Origin: CAMDTE01 sp964504345
Lineage (GTDB): Bacteria > Bacteroidota > Bacteroidia > Flavobacteriales > Schleiferiaceae
Reading direction: 5' to 3'
Length of the DNA stretch: 64,000 nt
Assembly: GCA_964504345.1 (NCBI GenBank)
Contig: CAZDDX010000002.1
Location: 1-64,000, forward strand
Below, in pieces: positions 15,953 through 24,146 of the stretch. The translations under genes were made by a program, and so were the position numbers. The notes under the pieces were generated by a model. It was not told the origin of the DNA, made no database searches, and saw nothing but the letters and a program-made list of their open reading frames with translations. Position 1 is the first letter of the stretch. Each line of letters starts with the position of its first letter.

Positions 15953-15997
15953 AGAATAGACGTTTCCTAAACGTTTGATAGCGGTTCGATTCCGCTC
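15953..15997 (+). repeat. Right 45-bp direct repeat of island 1
   Basis: Exact copy of 12393-12437. After the shared part the sequence reads TTGGGGCGG, against GGGGCTG in the left copy, so similarity continues with a two-base shift. No tRNA 5' half precedes it. It marks the switch back to GC-rich host sequence. Confidence 0.85.
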
Positions 15998-16039
15998 TTG
16001 GGGCGGTTAACCCAATGAATTACTCAGCCTGCCTCCCTC

Positions 16040-16942
16040 TCACCGCAACACCACCCGGTCTCCGGGGTTGGGTTGCTCGCCGGCTTCCCAGTTGTTGAGC
16101 GCGTACAAGGAGTTGACCCGGATGCCGTAGCGCTGCGCAATGGTCCACGGGGTGTCGCCGGCAACAGCGGTGTGGTACGGGAGGTCCTTGGGGGCGCGGG
16201 CTTTTTTTGCCTTCAGGTAAACGGGCATTCCGGCAACAACGGGCGTGTAGGTCAGGGCGTCGTTCTTTTTCAGCAAAGAGGACGTGCTCAGGCCGGTTTC
16301 GCGGGAAATTTCGTCCCAGGTTTGCCCCTTCTGCGCGTAGTACACCGGCAACCCGTTTTGCATCACTCCGGAGGCTAGGGCGGCTTTTTTGCGGTCGCGT
16401 CTTGCCAGGGAGGAAGCGGCCGCTTGACGGTCGTATTGGTCCAAGTCGTTCTGCTCAATCAGGCGAATGAGGCGTTCTGCGTAGTCCGGAGCGGTGGCGT
16501 ACCCGGCTTTCTTCAACCCAACGGCCCAGGCGCGGTAATCGTCGGGCGGCAAAGAAAACAATTCGGCGTAGCGGCTGCGCGTCTTCAAAAACAAACTGTG
16601 GTCCCGGAAACTCTCTTGCACGCTGCCGTATACCCGGAAACACTCGTCCGGACGGTCGTCGTTCAGCAGCATGGACGGCCCGGACCACCCTTGGTGGCAC
16701 TTGATGCCGAAGTGGTTTTTGCCTTCCCGCGCCAACTTGCTTTTTCCGTCTGCGGACTCCAGAATGCCTTGGGCCAACGTGATGCTTGCGGGGATTCCGT
16801 ACAAACGCATTTCCTCCACCGCCAAGGGCGCGTGTTCCTCAATGTACTGAATGCGTTGCGCCACAGAAGGCTGCGCACGCAACGTCCCCAACACGGCACT
16901 AAAAACCAGCGCCGTCGAGCAAATAAATCCCGATGCCCTCAT
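16040..16942 (-). CDS. N-acetylglucosaminidase with two LysM domains
   Basis: The 300-residue exported protein begins with a signal peptide (MRASGFICSTALVFSAVLGT). Residues 25-170 form a glucosaminidase domain (PF01832 type): ITLAQGILESADGKSKLA with the likely catalytic Glu in ILES, then NHFGIKCHQGW and WAVGLKKAGYATAPDY. Two LysM peptidoglycan-binding modules follow (VYYAQKGQTWDEISRETGL and HTAVAGDTPWTIAQRYGI). It cuts the glycan chain of peptidoglycan in the periplasm. The ATG at 16942 was chosen because the signal peptide starts there and GATATTTG, one base off the promoter consensus, lies four bases upstream. Confidence 0.9.
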   Translation of the reverse strand: MRASGFICSTALVFSAVLGTLRAQPSVAQRIQYIEEHAPLAVEEMRLYGIPASITLAQGILESADGKSKLAREGKNHFGIKCHQGWSGPSMLLNDDRPDECFRVYGSVQESFRDHSLFLKTRSRYAELFSLPPDDYRAWAVGLKKAGYATAPDYAERLIRLIEQNDLDQYDRQAAASSLARRDRKKAALASGVMQNGLPVYYAQKGQTWDEISRETGLSTSSLLKKNDALTYTPVVAGMPVYLKAKKARAPKDLPYHTAVAGDTPWTIAQRYGIRVNSLYALNNWEAGEQPNPGDRVVLR

Positions 16943-16988
16943 GCTGCAAATATCATTCTTTCCCGACCTTTGCAAAACCCTTGCCAAC

Positions 16989-17171
16989 ATGAAAAACCTG
17001 GACCCGGAAGATTTTTACCGCACTCCGGAAGGCTACCTGGTCTTCACGGAAGCGTACCACCGAAAGCGCGGTCACTGCTGCCAAAGCGGCTGCCGGCACT
17101 GTCCGTACGGGTTTGACAAAGGCACGGGCAGAGTTCTCAATCCGACGGGCAAACCCACCGCCGGATCCTAA
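16989..17171 (+). CDS. DUF5522 cysteine-rich small protein
   Basis: This 60-residue protein matches the DUF5522 pattern: FYRTPEGYLVFTEAYHRKRG followed by the cysteine motif HCCQSGCRHCPYGF (four Cys, likely a metal site). The function is unknown. It starts at ATG 16989, divergent from the glucosaminidase, and its TAA overlaps the urocanase ATG (TAATG), so the two are coupled. Confidence 0.85.
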   Translation: MKNLDPEDFYRTPEGYLVFTEAYHRKRGHCCQSGCRHCPYGFDKGTGRVLNPTGKPTAGS

Positions 17172-19195
17172 TGCACCCAAACATGACGTTTCAAGACGAA
17201 TTGCGCGCCGGAATTCCGGACTTTCTCCCCGAACATCCCGGCTGGGACCCTTCCGTTTCCCACGCGCCCAAGCGCAAGGACCTCCTGACCCCAGACGAAA
17301 AAGTACTCGCCGTTCGAAATGCGTTGCGCTACATCCCGGAGGCGCACCACGCGGGTATGGCGGAAGAATGCGCGCGGGAATTGAACGAATACGGCCGAAT
17401 TTACCTGTACCGCTACCGCCCCACCTACCCTATGTACGCGCGCCCGGTGGACGAGTACCCCGCTGTGAGCCGCCAAGCGGCGTCCATTATGCTGATGATC
17501 CAAAACAACTTGGATCCGGCCGTGGCGCAGCACCCCCACGAACTCATTACCTACGGCGGCAACGGCGCGGTCTTCCAAAACTGGGCCCAGTACCGCCTCA
17601 CCATGCAGTACCTCACCCAATTGCGGGACGACGAAACCCTGCACCTGCACAGCGGCCACCCGCAAGGCGTTTTCCCGTCCGGCACGTGGGCACCCCGCGT
17701 GGTGGTGACCAACGGCATGGTGATCCCCAACTATTCCAAACCGGACGACTGGGAGCGTTTCAACGCCCTAGGCGTTTCGCAGTACGGACAAATGACGGCC
17801 GGCAGCTACATGTACATTGGTCCGCAAGGCATTGTGCACGGCACCACCATCACGGTGATGAACGCCGCCCGAAAATTCACCAAGGGCCCCTTGGAGGGCA
17901 AGTTGTTTGTAACGGCTGGGCTGGGCGGCATGAGCGGCGCGCAACCAAAAGCCGCCAAAATTGCCGGTTTGGTGAGCATTACCGCGGAAATTAACGCGGC
18001 CGCGGCGGAGAAACGCCACGCCCAAGGTTGGGTAGACCGGCTGGTTTACACCGCGGACGAAGCCGTGGATTTGGCCTTGGAAGCGCAGTCCGTGCGCGGA
18101 AACACCTCCATTGCCTTTGTGGGCAACACCGTGGACCTGTGGGAAAAACTGGTGGAGCGCAACGTGCACGTGGACCTGGGATCGGACCAGACTTCCTTGC
18201 ACAATCCGTGGGCAGGCGGATACTACCCGCAGGGTTATACCTACGAGGAATCCAACGAATTGATGGCGTCGGACCCGGAGAAATTCCGGACGGAGGTGCA
18301 AGCCACCCTGCGCCGGCACGTGGCCGCCGTGAACACCCTGCACGCCCGCGGCATGTACTTTTTTGACTACGGCAACGCCTTTTTGCTGGAATCCAGCCGG
18401 GCGGGTGCAGACGTTATGGCAGAAAACGGCCTGGATTTCTCCTACCCCAGCTACGTGCAAGACATCCTGGGGCCCATGTGCTTTGACTACGGATTTGGCC
18501 CGTTCCGGTGGGTATGCGCCACGGGAAATCCGGACGACTTGCGCACCACAGACCGCATTGCCGCAGAGGTACTCCGCACCCTGGCGGCGTCGGCCCCGGA
18601 CGACATCCGCTTGCAAATGGAAGACAACCTGCGCTGGATTGAACAGGCGGAGGAAAACCGTTTGGTGGTGGGCTCGCAAGCGCGCATCCTTTACGCAGAC
18701 AGCGTGGGGCGCATCGCGCTAGCACGCGCCTTCAACGACGCCATTGCCCGCGGCGAACTGGGCACCGTGATCTTGGGACGGGACCACCACGACGTCTCCG
18801 GCACGGACTCTCCCTACCGTGAAACCTCCAACATCTACGACGGTTCGCGCTTCACGGCGGACATGGCCGTGCACAACGCCATTGGGGATTCCTTCCGCGG
18901 CGCCACCTGGGTCAGTCTGCACAACGGCGGCGGCGTGGGCTGGGGCGAGGTCATCAACGGCGGCTTTGGCCTGGTTTTGGATGGCTCGGAAGAAGCAGAC
19001 CGCAAACTGGAAACCATGCTGTTCTTCGACGTCAACAACGGAATTGCCCGGCGCGCTTGGGCCCGCAACCCGGAAGCCCTCATTGCCATTGGGCGCGAGC
19101 TGGTGCGCACACCGCGGCTGAAAATCACCGTGCCGGAAATTGCCGACGAATCCTTGGTGCGCAACGCCCTCAACTCCGTAACTTCACGCTCATGA
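17171..19195 (+). CDS. hutU: Urocanate hydratase (long form)
   Basis: Urocanase converts urocanate to imidazolonepropionate, the second step of histidine breakdown. The 674-residue product has the NAD-binding and core motifs LITYGGNGAVFQNWAQYRL, MTAGSYMYIGPQGIVHGT, FVTAGLGGMSGAQPKA and the C-terminal ILGRDHHDVSGTDSPYRE plus SLHNGGGVGWGEVINGG. It is longer than the approximately 555-residue proteobacterial form. None of hutH, hutI or hutG is in the window, so it is an orphan locally. It is tightly packed between DUF5522 and the OmpH-like gene (ATGA overlap), hence possibly one transcript. Confidence 0.95.
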   Translation: MHPNMTFQDELRAGIPDFLPEHPGWDPSVSHAPKRKDLLTPDEKVLAVRNALRYIPEAHHAGMAEECARELNEYGRIYLYRYRPTYPMYARPVDEYPAVSRQAASIMLMIQNNLDPAVAQHPHELITYGGNGAVFQNWAQYRLTMQYLTQLRDDETLHLHSGHPQGVFPSGTWAPRVVVTNGMVIPNYSKPDDWERFNALGVSQYGQMTAGSYMYIGPQGIVHGTTITVMNAARKFTKGPLEGKLFVTAGLGGMSGAQPKAAKIAGLVSITAEINAAAAEKRHAQGWVDRLVYTADEAVDLALEAQSVRGNTSIAFVGNTVDLWEKLVERNVHVDLGSDQTSLHNPWAGGYYPQGYTYEESNELMASDPEKFRTEVQATLRRHVAAVNTLHARGMYFFDYGNAFLLESSRAGADVMAENGLDFSYPSYVQDILGPMCFDYGFGPFRWVCATGNPDDLRTTDRIAAEVLRTLAASAPDDIRLQMEDNLRWIEQAEENRLVVGSQARILYADSVGRIALARAFNDAIARGELGTVILGRDHHDVSGTDSPYRETSNIYDGSRFTADMAVHNAIGDSFRGATWVSLHNGGGVGWGEVINGGFGLVLDGSEEADRKLETMLFFDVNNGIARRAWARNPEALIAIGRELVRTPRLKITVPEIADESLVRNALNSVTSRS

Positions 19196-19758
19196 GACTG
19201 ATCTTTACCTCCTTGGCCGCAGCCACTATGATGCTTGCCGCCTCCTGCACCTCTTCCGAATCCACGCCCACCGGCGGTACCGACGGCCTAAAAATCGCCT
19301 ACGTTCGTGCGGATTCCTTGACCCAACTGTACGACTACCACCGCGAATTGACGGAGAAGTTTGAATTGGAAGCCAAAAAAGTGGAAGCCGAACTGGTTCG
19401 GGCCCAACAAAACCTGCAAACGGAGTACAGCATCCTGGAAAAGGCCGCGCCTTCGTTGAGCCCCGTTCAATTGCAACGCGCCCAGGCAGACTTCCAACGC
19501 ATCCAAATGAGCTACAGCCAAATGGAGCAGCAGCGCACCGGAGAACTTGCGGAAAAGGAGGCCGGTTTGAACACGCAGATCAAGGACCAAATGGACGTGG
19601 CCCTGAAACAACTGGCGAAAGAAAAAGGATACGACTTGGTTTTGGTCTACGAAACCAACGTCCTCTACGGCTCGGACAAATTGGACGTCACCCAAGAGCT
19701 GGCCGACGTCTTGAACAAAATGGACCGTCCGGAACCCAAAAAAGACAACAAAAAATAA
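19192..19758 (+). CDS. OmpH/Skp-family periplasmic chaperone-like protein
   Basis: The 188-residue product starts with a signal peptide carrying a lipobox (MMLAASCTSS), then LKIAYVRADSLTQLYDYHRELTEKF and a long coiled coil (about residues 50-135, Gln/Glu/Lys rich), and ends in LVLVYETNVLYGSDKLDVT. This is the layout of the OmpH/Skp family, trimeric chaperones that hold outer-membrane proteins in the periplasm. The lipoprotein anchor is a Bacteroidota variation. The ATG overlaps the urocanase stop (ATGA). Confidence 0.85.
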   Translation: MRLIFTSLAAATMMLAASCTSSESTPTGGTDGLKIAYVRADSLTQLYDYHRELTEKFELEAKKVEAELVRAQQNLQTEYSILEKAAPSLSPVQLQRAQADFQRIQMSYSQMEQQRTGELAEKEAGLNTQIKDQMDVALKQLAKEKGYDLVLVYETNVLYGSDKLDVTQELADVLNKMDRPEPKKDNKK

Positions 19759-19776
19759 GCCATCCCCCACTTGCTC

Positions 19777-20193
19777 ATGCGTCTATTCTCCAAACAGACC
19801 GCACGCTGGTCTTCCCTCCTTGCGGCTATCGCCCTTCTGTTGGTGGCCTGCGAACCCGAAGTTTCTGTAGATCCGCGCACGGATTACTGGGCCGGCACCT
19901 GGACCTGCAACGAGCAGACCGGAGACTTAGCCCCCCAAGTGTACACCGTAGAGGTGGACTTGGGTGCTGATCCGGACGGCGTTACGCTCTCCGGCCTGTA
20001 CAACCAGGGTTTGAACTTCACGGCCGTCGGCACCGTAAACGGCACCGCCCTCACGATCCCCGAACAAACCGTCAACGGTCTGACTTTGAGCGGAAGCGGT
20101 ACCTACTCCATCTTAACCGACCGCGTAACCTATACCCTGAACATCAACGACGGGGGTTCCACGGATTTCACCACGGGAACCTGGACGCGGTAA
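19777..20193 (+). CDS. Small lipoprotein of unknown function
   Basis: A 138-residue product with a strong lipoprotein signal (SSLLAAIALLLVACEPEVSV). The mature part is Thr- and Gly-rich beta sequence beginning DYWAGTWTCNEQTG and ending TGTWTR, resembling small calycin-like lipoproteins of Bacteroidota. ATG at 19777 was preferred over TTG at 19771. It follows the OmpH-like gene by 18 bases and is followed by a strong terminator. Confidence 0.75.
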   Translation: MRLFSKQTARWSSLLAAIALLLVACEPEVSVDPRTDYWAGTWTCNEQTGDLAPQVYTVEVDLGADPDGVTLSGLYNQGLNFTAVGTVNGTALTIPEQTVNGLTLSGSGTYSILTDRVTYTLNINDGGSTDFTTGTWTR

Positions 20194-20212
20194 GGAAAAC
20201 CGCACACCAACG

Positions 20213-20246
20213 AAAAAGGGGCGGCCTCTGCGAGGCCGCCCCTTTT
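20213..20246. terminator. Bidirectional terminator
   Basis: AAAAGGGGCGGCCTC-type stem with a four-base loop and A/T runs on both sides. It sits between the convergent lipoprotein gene and acyl-CoA dehydrogenase gene and can serve both. Confidence 0.85.
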
Positions 20247-20280
20247 CTTTGCGGCCCACGGGCCGTTGCTGCTTACTAAA

Positions 20281-21438
20281 TCAGGCGTTGACTGCGTTCT
20301 CCTGCAGGTGTGCTCGGGAAATGACCACGCGCTGAATTTCTGAAGTGCCCTCGTAAATCTCCGTGATTTTGGCGTCGCGCATGAGGCGCTCCACGTGGTA
20401 CTCCTTCACGTAGCCGTATCCGCCGTGCACCTGAACCGCTTGCGTGGCTACCCACATGGCGGTTTCGGAAGCGTACAGCTTGGCCATGGCGCTCTCCTTG
20501 TCAAAAGGCAAACCTTGGTCTTTCAACCAAGCGCTCTTGTACACCAACAAGCGAGCAGCCTCCACACGGGTGGCCATGTCCGCCAATTTGAAAGCAATAG
20601 CTTGGTGGTCTGCAATGACTTTGCCAAAAGCACGGCGCTGCTGAGCGTATTTGGTGGCCAATTCCAGAGCCCCGGCCGCAATGCCCAACGCTTGTGCGGC
20701 AATGCCGATTCGGCCGCCGGACAACGTCTTCATGGCAAATTTGAAACCAAATCCGTCTTCGCCAATGCGGTTTTCTTTGGGAACCTTAACGTCCGTAAAC
20801 ATCAAAGAATGGGTGTCGGACCCGCGAATGCCCATCTTTTGTTCTTTCTTGCCCACCACAAAACCGGGCATGTCGCGCTCCACAATCAGGGCGTTGATGC
20901 CGCGGTGCCCCTTGGCCACGTCGGTTTGGGCAATGACCAAGTAGATGCTGGCGGAGTTGCCGTTGGTGATCCAGTTTTTGGTGCCGTTCAACAGGTAGTG
21001 GTCGCCGCAATCGACGGCCGTAGTGCTCTGGGAGGTGGCGTCGGAACCGGCTTCGGGCTCACTCAAGCAGAATGCGCCAATCATTTCGCCCTTCGCCAGG
21101 GGCGTGAGGTATTTGCGCTTTTGCTCTTCGTTGCCAAACTTCTCCAATCCCCAGCAAACCAGGGAGTTGTTCACGCTCATGGCCACACTGGCAGAGGCGT
21201 CGATTTTGGAAATTTCTTCCATCGCCAAAACGTAGCTCAAGGTATCCATGCCGGAGCCGCCGTACTCGGGGGACACCATCATGCCCATAAAGCCCAATTC
21301 GCCCATTTGGCGAACCTGTTCTTTGGGGAATTTTTGTTCCTCGTCGCGCTCAATAACGCCGGGAAGAAGTTCTGCTTGAGCAAAGTCACGCGCCGCTTGG
21401 CGGATCATTTCGTGCTCTTCGGTCAGTTGAAAATGCAT
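20281..21438 (-). CDS. Acyl-CoA dehydrogenase (short/medium-chain)
   Basis: This FAD enzyme introduces the alpha-beta double bond in beta-oxidation or branched-chain amino-acid breakdown. The 385-residue product shows MIGAFCLSEPEAGSDATSQS, KNWITNGNSASIYLVIAQTD, the substrate-loop IRGSDTHSLMF and the end RDAKITEIYEGTSEIQRVV with the catalytic Glu in YEGT. Length and end are typical of the butyryl-CoA class. The start MHFQLTEEHEM was chosen; a longer frame adds 36 non-homologous residues. A TACCTTTG box lies 28 bases upstream. Confidence 0.93.
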   Translation of the reverse strand: MHFQLTEEHEMIRQAARDFAQAELLPGVIERDEEQKFPKEQVRQMGELGFMGMMVSPEYGGSGMDTLSYVLAMEEISKIDASASVAMSVNNSLVCWGLEKFGNEEQKRKYLTPLAKGEMIGAFCLSEPEAGSDATSQSTTAVDCGDHYLLNGTKNWITNGNSASIYLVIAQTDVAKGHRGINALIVERDMPGFVVGKKEQKMGIRGSDTHSLMFTDVKVPKENRIGEDGFGFKFAMKTLSGGRIGIAAQALGIAAGALELATKYAQQRRAFGKVIADHQAIAFKLADMATRVEAARLLVYKSAWLKDQGLPFDKESAMAKLYASETAMWVATQAVQVHGGYGYVKEYHVERLMRDAKITEIYEGTSEIQRVVISRAHLQENAVNA

Positions 21439-21466
21439 GGCTCTGGAATTTGATTTCTGAGTGGTG

Positions 21467-21474
21467 CAAAGGTA
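21467..21474 (-). promoter_or_regulatory. Bacteroidota -7 promoter box TACCTTTG
   Basis: Exact match 28 bases before the acyl-CoA dehydrogenase start, giving a leader of about 25 bases. This gene is an example with a normal 5' UTR. Confidence 0.55.
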
Positions 21475-21508
21475 GCGTGCAAACGCGCATCTTTGGGAGG
21501 TGAAAACA

Positions 21509-22600
21509 ATGCAAACACAGACTAGTCTTACCGCGGTGGGAACCATGTCCGGTACATCTTTGGACGGTTTGGATTTGGTGTGGGTACGGTTTATTCCCCA
21601 AACGGGTCAACACTGGGAGGTGGAATGGGGTCCCGGACGTACCGTACCCTATTCTGAAACCCGCTGGGAAGAGGATTTACCGATGGCCTACACCCGACCC
21701 ATTGCGGAGCTGAAACCGCTTTCGCGTGAATACGCCGCCTGGTGCAACGCTGAGTTGCGTCGGTTTCTCCGCGAAGAACACCTGCCTTTCCCAGACGTTG
21801 TGGGCCACCACGGCCACACCGTGCACCACCAACCCCACGTGGGGATTACCTACCAATTGGGCAACGAACCGGAAACGGCCGCGCACCTCCCCAGTGCCGT
21901 TGTGGGCGATTTTCGGGTCTACGACGTGGCTTTGGGCGGCCAAGGCGCACCCTTGGTGCCCGTTGCGGACCGGCTCCTGTTTGGCACCTACGCCCATTGC
22001 GTGAACTTGGGCGGTTTTGCCAACACTTCTTGCGAGATCGACGGCCTTCGCCGCGCCTGGGATGCGGTTCCCTTGAACATCGTGGCCAACGAACTGACTC
22101 AGCGCCTGGGCCTTCCGTTTGACGACCGCGGCGGCATTGCCGCCTCCGGCACCCTCCTCCCCACCTTGTTCTCCCTACTGGAATCCCTGCCGTATTACCA
22201 ACAACCGTTTCCAAAATCCTTGGGGCGGGAAGACGTCGAACGGGATTGGAAACCCCTGGTGGAGCAGGCCCTGGCCCAGCATCCCCTGCCCGACGTATTG
22301 CGCACCTGGACCGAGCACGCCGCATCCCGCGTGGCAAACGATCTGCGTTTGGGGCCTCCCGGCACGGCCTTGCTGAGCGGCGGCGGGGTGCACAACGAAT
22401 TCTTCGTCGACCGCTTGACGCGCCTGGCCCCACGCCCGCTGGAAGTCTTGGACGCGCACCGATCCAACTTCAAGGAAGCCGCAGCCTTTGCCCTGTTGGC
22501 GGCTTTAAAAATGCGCGGAGAAAACAACGTACTGGCTTCGGTGACGGGCGCGGAGCGGGACCATTCGGCGGGAACACTTTTGTCGGCAGAAGCGCGCTAA
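21509..22600 (+). CDS. anmK: Anhydro-N-acetylmuramic acid kinase
   Basis: AnmK phosphorylates 1,6-anhydro-MurNAc to MurNAc-6-phosphate in peptidoglycan recycling. The 363-residue product has the phosphate-binding N-terminus AVGTMSGTSLDGLDLV, then VVGHHGHTVHHQP, the central RVYDVALGGQGAPLVPVADRLLF-like stretch (LGGQGAPLVP visible), CVNLGGFANTS and the late LLSGGGVHNEFFVDRL. Length is normal. ATG at 21509 is preferred over GTG at 21500. It is divergent from the acyl-CoA dehydrogenase gene. Confidence 0.95.
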   Translation: MQTQTSLTAVGTMSGTSLDGLDLVWVRFIPQTGQHWEVEWGPGRTVPYSETRWEEDLPMAYTRPIAELKPLSREYAAWCNAELRRFLREEHLPFPDVVGHHGHTVHHQPHVGITYQLGNEPETAAHLPSAVVGDFRVYDVALGGQGAPLVPVADRLLFGTYAHCVNLGGFANTSCEIDGLRRAWDAVPLNIVANELTQRLGLPFDDRGGIAASGTLLPTLFSLLESLPYYQQPFPKSLGREDVERDWKPLVEQALAQHPLPDVLRTWTEHAASRVANDLRLGPPGTALLSGGGVHNEFFVDRLTRLAPRPLEVLDAHRSNFKEAAAFALLAALKMRGENNVLASVTGAERDHSAGTLLSAEAR

Positions 22601-22629
22601 AAAAAATAAGCGGTAACAAAAAAATGATG

Positions 22630-22678
22630 GTTCGGTTCAAAAGGTCCATGCTTTTGACCATTACCTTTGGGACCGAAC
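22630..22678. repeat. Inverted repeat enclosing the nhaD promoter box
   Basis: GTTCGGT (22630-22636) and ACCGAAC (22672-22678) are exact reverse complements. Between them lies the TACCTTTG box (22662-22669). Since the promoter box is inside the loop, the repeat is more likely a protein operator than an RNA element. Confidence 0.5.
22662..22669 (+). promoter_or_regulatory. Bacteroidota -7 promoter box TACCTTTG for nhaD
   Basis: Exact match 22 bases before the nhaD ATG. Confidence 0.55.
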
Positions 22679-22691
22679 TAATAAAACAGCC

Positions 22692-24005
22692 ATGATTTAC
22701 GGCCTATTGATCGCCATTTTTGTTCTCGGCTACGCCGCCATTGTTTTTGAACATAACTTGAAGATAGATAAAGCCGCCGCGGCTTTGGTCACCGGAGTCT
22801 TGTGCTGGACCACCTACATCATTGGAGGAGCGGACATCCACCACGCAGAGCACCTCTTGTTGGAACACGTCAGCGAAATAGCCGGCATCCTCTTCTTTTT
22901 GCTGGGCGCCATGACCATTGTGGAATTAGTGGACGCCCACGAAGGATTCTCCGTCATCACCAGCCGTTTGAAAACCAAGAACCCTGTGGTTTTGCTGTGG
23001 TCCGTGGCCCTTTTGACCTTCTTTTTGTCCGCCGTTCTGGACAACCTGACTACCTCCATCGTCATGATTTCCTTGCTCCGTAAACTCGTAAAAGAGCAAA
23101 ACATGCGCTGGACCTTTGCGGGCATTGTGGTCATTGCGGCCAACGCGGGCGGAGCTTGGTCCCCCATTGGCGACGTCACCACCACCATGCTGTGGATTGG
23201 GCAACAGATTACGGCCGGTGAAATCATCCACGGCGTGTTCTTCACGGCCTTCATATCCATGCTGATTCCGGTAACCCTATTGTCCTTCACCCTAAAAGGC
23301 ACCTTGGAGCGCCCAGAATCCACTGGAGAATTGAACAACCAGTACGTAACCGACGGCGAACGCAAGTTGGTCTTGGTGGCTGGCGTTGGCGGACTGCTTT
23401 TTGTTCCCGTATTTAAAACAGTCACCCACCTGCCTCCCTTCATGGGCATGATGTTCTCCTTGGGCGTGTTGTGGTTGATCACGGATTTGATCCATCGTAA
23501 AAAGGCAGAAGAGCACCGCCAACACTTGGGCGTCATCCACACCTTGCGCAAAATTGACACCCCTTCCGTCCTGTTTTTCTTGGGCATTTTGTTGGCCGTG
23601 GCAGCCCTCCAAGCCGGAGGTCAATTGACCGATTTGGCGAAATTGCTGGACGCACAAATTGGCACCTCCTCCCAAAACGGCGTGTACTTGGTGGGCGGCA
23701 TCATCGGTATATTGTCTGCCATCATCGACAACGTTCCTTTGGTGGCGGCGGCCATGGGCATGTACCCCATTGAACTGGACGCGGTATCCTACTTCGCTAC
23801 CGACGGTCTGTTTTGGGAGTACTTGGCGTACACCGCCGGTACCGGTGGCTCCATCCTCATCATCGGTTCTGCCGCAGGCGTTGCGGTCATGGGCCTGGAG
23901 AAGATCCCCTTCGGTTGGTACCTCAAGCGCATCAGTGGTTTGGCTTTGCTTGGCTACTTGGGCGGCATTGGCGCCTACATGCTGCAGCAGCAACTGGGTT
24001 TTTAA
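22692..24005 (+). CDS. nhaD: Na+/H+ antiporter NhaD
   Basis: NhaD exchanges intracellular Na+ for H+ and is common in marine bacteria. The 437-residue protein has about twelve membrane helices. Characteristic segments are FFLLGAMTIVELVDAHEGF, FLSAVLDNLTTSIVMISLLR, the mirrored GGAWSPIGDVTTTMLWIG and, in the second half, IGILSAIIDNVPLVAAAMGM. The paired DNLTT and DNVPL turns with Asp-Asn are the ion-site hallmarks of the IT superfamily. It has its own promoter box and a terminator behind it. Confidence 0.93.
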   Translation: MIYGLLIAIFVLGYAAIVFEHNLKIDKAAAALVTGVLCWTTYIIGGADIHHAEHLLLEHVSEIAGILFFLLGAMTIVELVDAHEGFSVITSRLKTKNPVVLLWSVALLTFFLSAVLDNLTTSIVMISLLRKLVKEQNMRWTFAGIVVIAANAGGAWSPIGDVTTTMLWIGQQITAGEIIHGVFFTAFISMLIPVTLLSFTLKGTLERPESTGELNNQYVTDGERKLVLVAGVGGLLFVPVFKTVTHLPPFMGMMFSLGVLWLITDLIHRKKAEEHRQHLGVIHTLRKIDTPSVLFFLGILLAVAALQAGGQLTDLAKLLDAQIGTSSQNGVYLVGGIIGILSAIIDNVPLVAAAMGMYPIELDAVSYFATDGLFWEYLAYTAGTGGSILIIGSAAGVAVMGLEKIPFGWYLKRISGLALLGYLGGIGAYMLQQQLGF

Positions 24006-24033
24006 CCCGACGGATCTTCTGAACTTAGAACAT

Positions 24034-24055
24034 AGGGCGGTTGTTAACCGCCCCT
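24034..24055 (+). terminator. Rho-independent terminator after nhaD
   Basis: GGGCGGTT-GTT-AACCGCCC stem followed by CTTGTTC, 29 bases after the nhaD stop. Confidence 0.7.
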
Positions 24056-24146
24056 TGTTCGTATTTGCCTGCATGCAGCCTCCAACCGGTGTCTGTTCCT
24101 GCATAAGTTTGGTCTAAATTTTGCGTTGTACTTAAAAAACACCTTC

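Larger units (their letters stand above)
12393..15997. mobile_element. Island 1: AT-rich cassette between tRNA-Arg-like direct repeats
   Basis: A 3.6-kb segment bounded by 45-base perfect direct repeats and much richer in A and T than both flanks. It carries three plus-strand genes for membrane or exported proteins and perhaps one small minus-strand gene. No integrase, transposase, relaxase or replication gene is visible. The structure suggests site-specific integration at a tRNA-derived site by a recombinase supplied elsewhere, or a remnant that has lost its own. Confidence 0.7.

Noticed and set aside
15927..16005. A complete tRNA at the right repeat
   Set aside because: Upstream DNA is AT-rich with no D arm, and the bases after the T arm cannot pair with any nearby 5' strand.
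22601..22691. Sodium riboswitch upstream of nhaD
   Set aside because: The short leader after the promoter box (about 20 bases) leaves no room for an aptamer.
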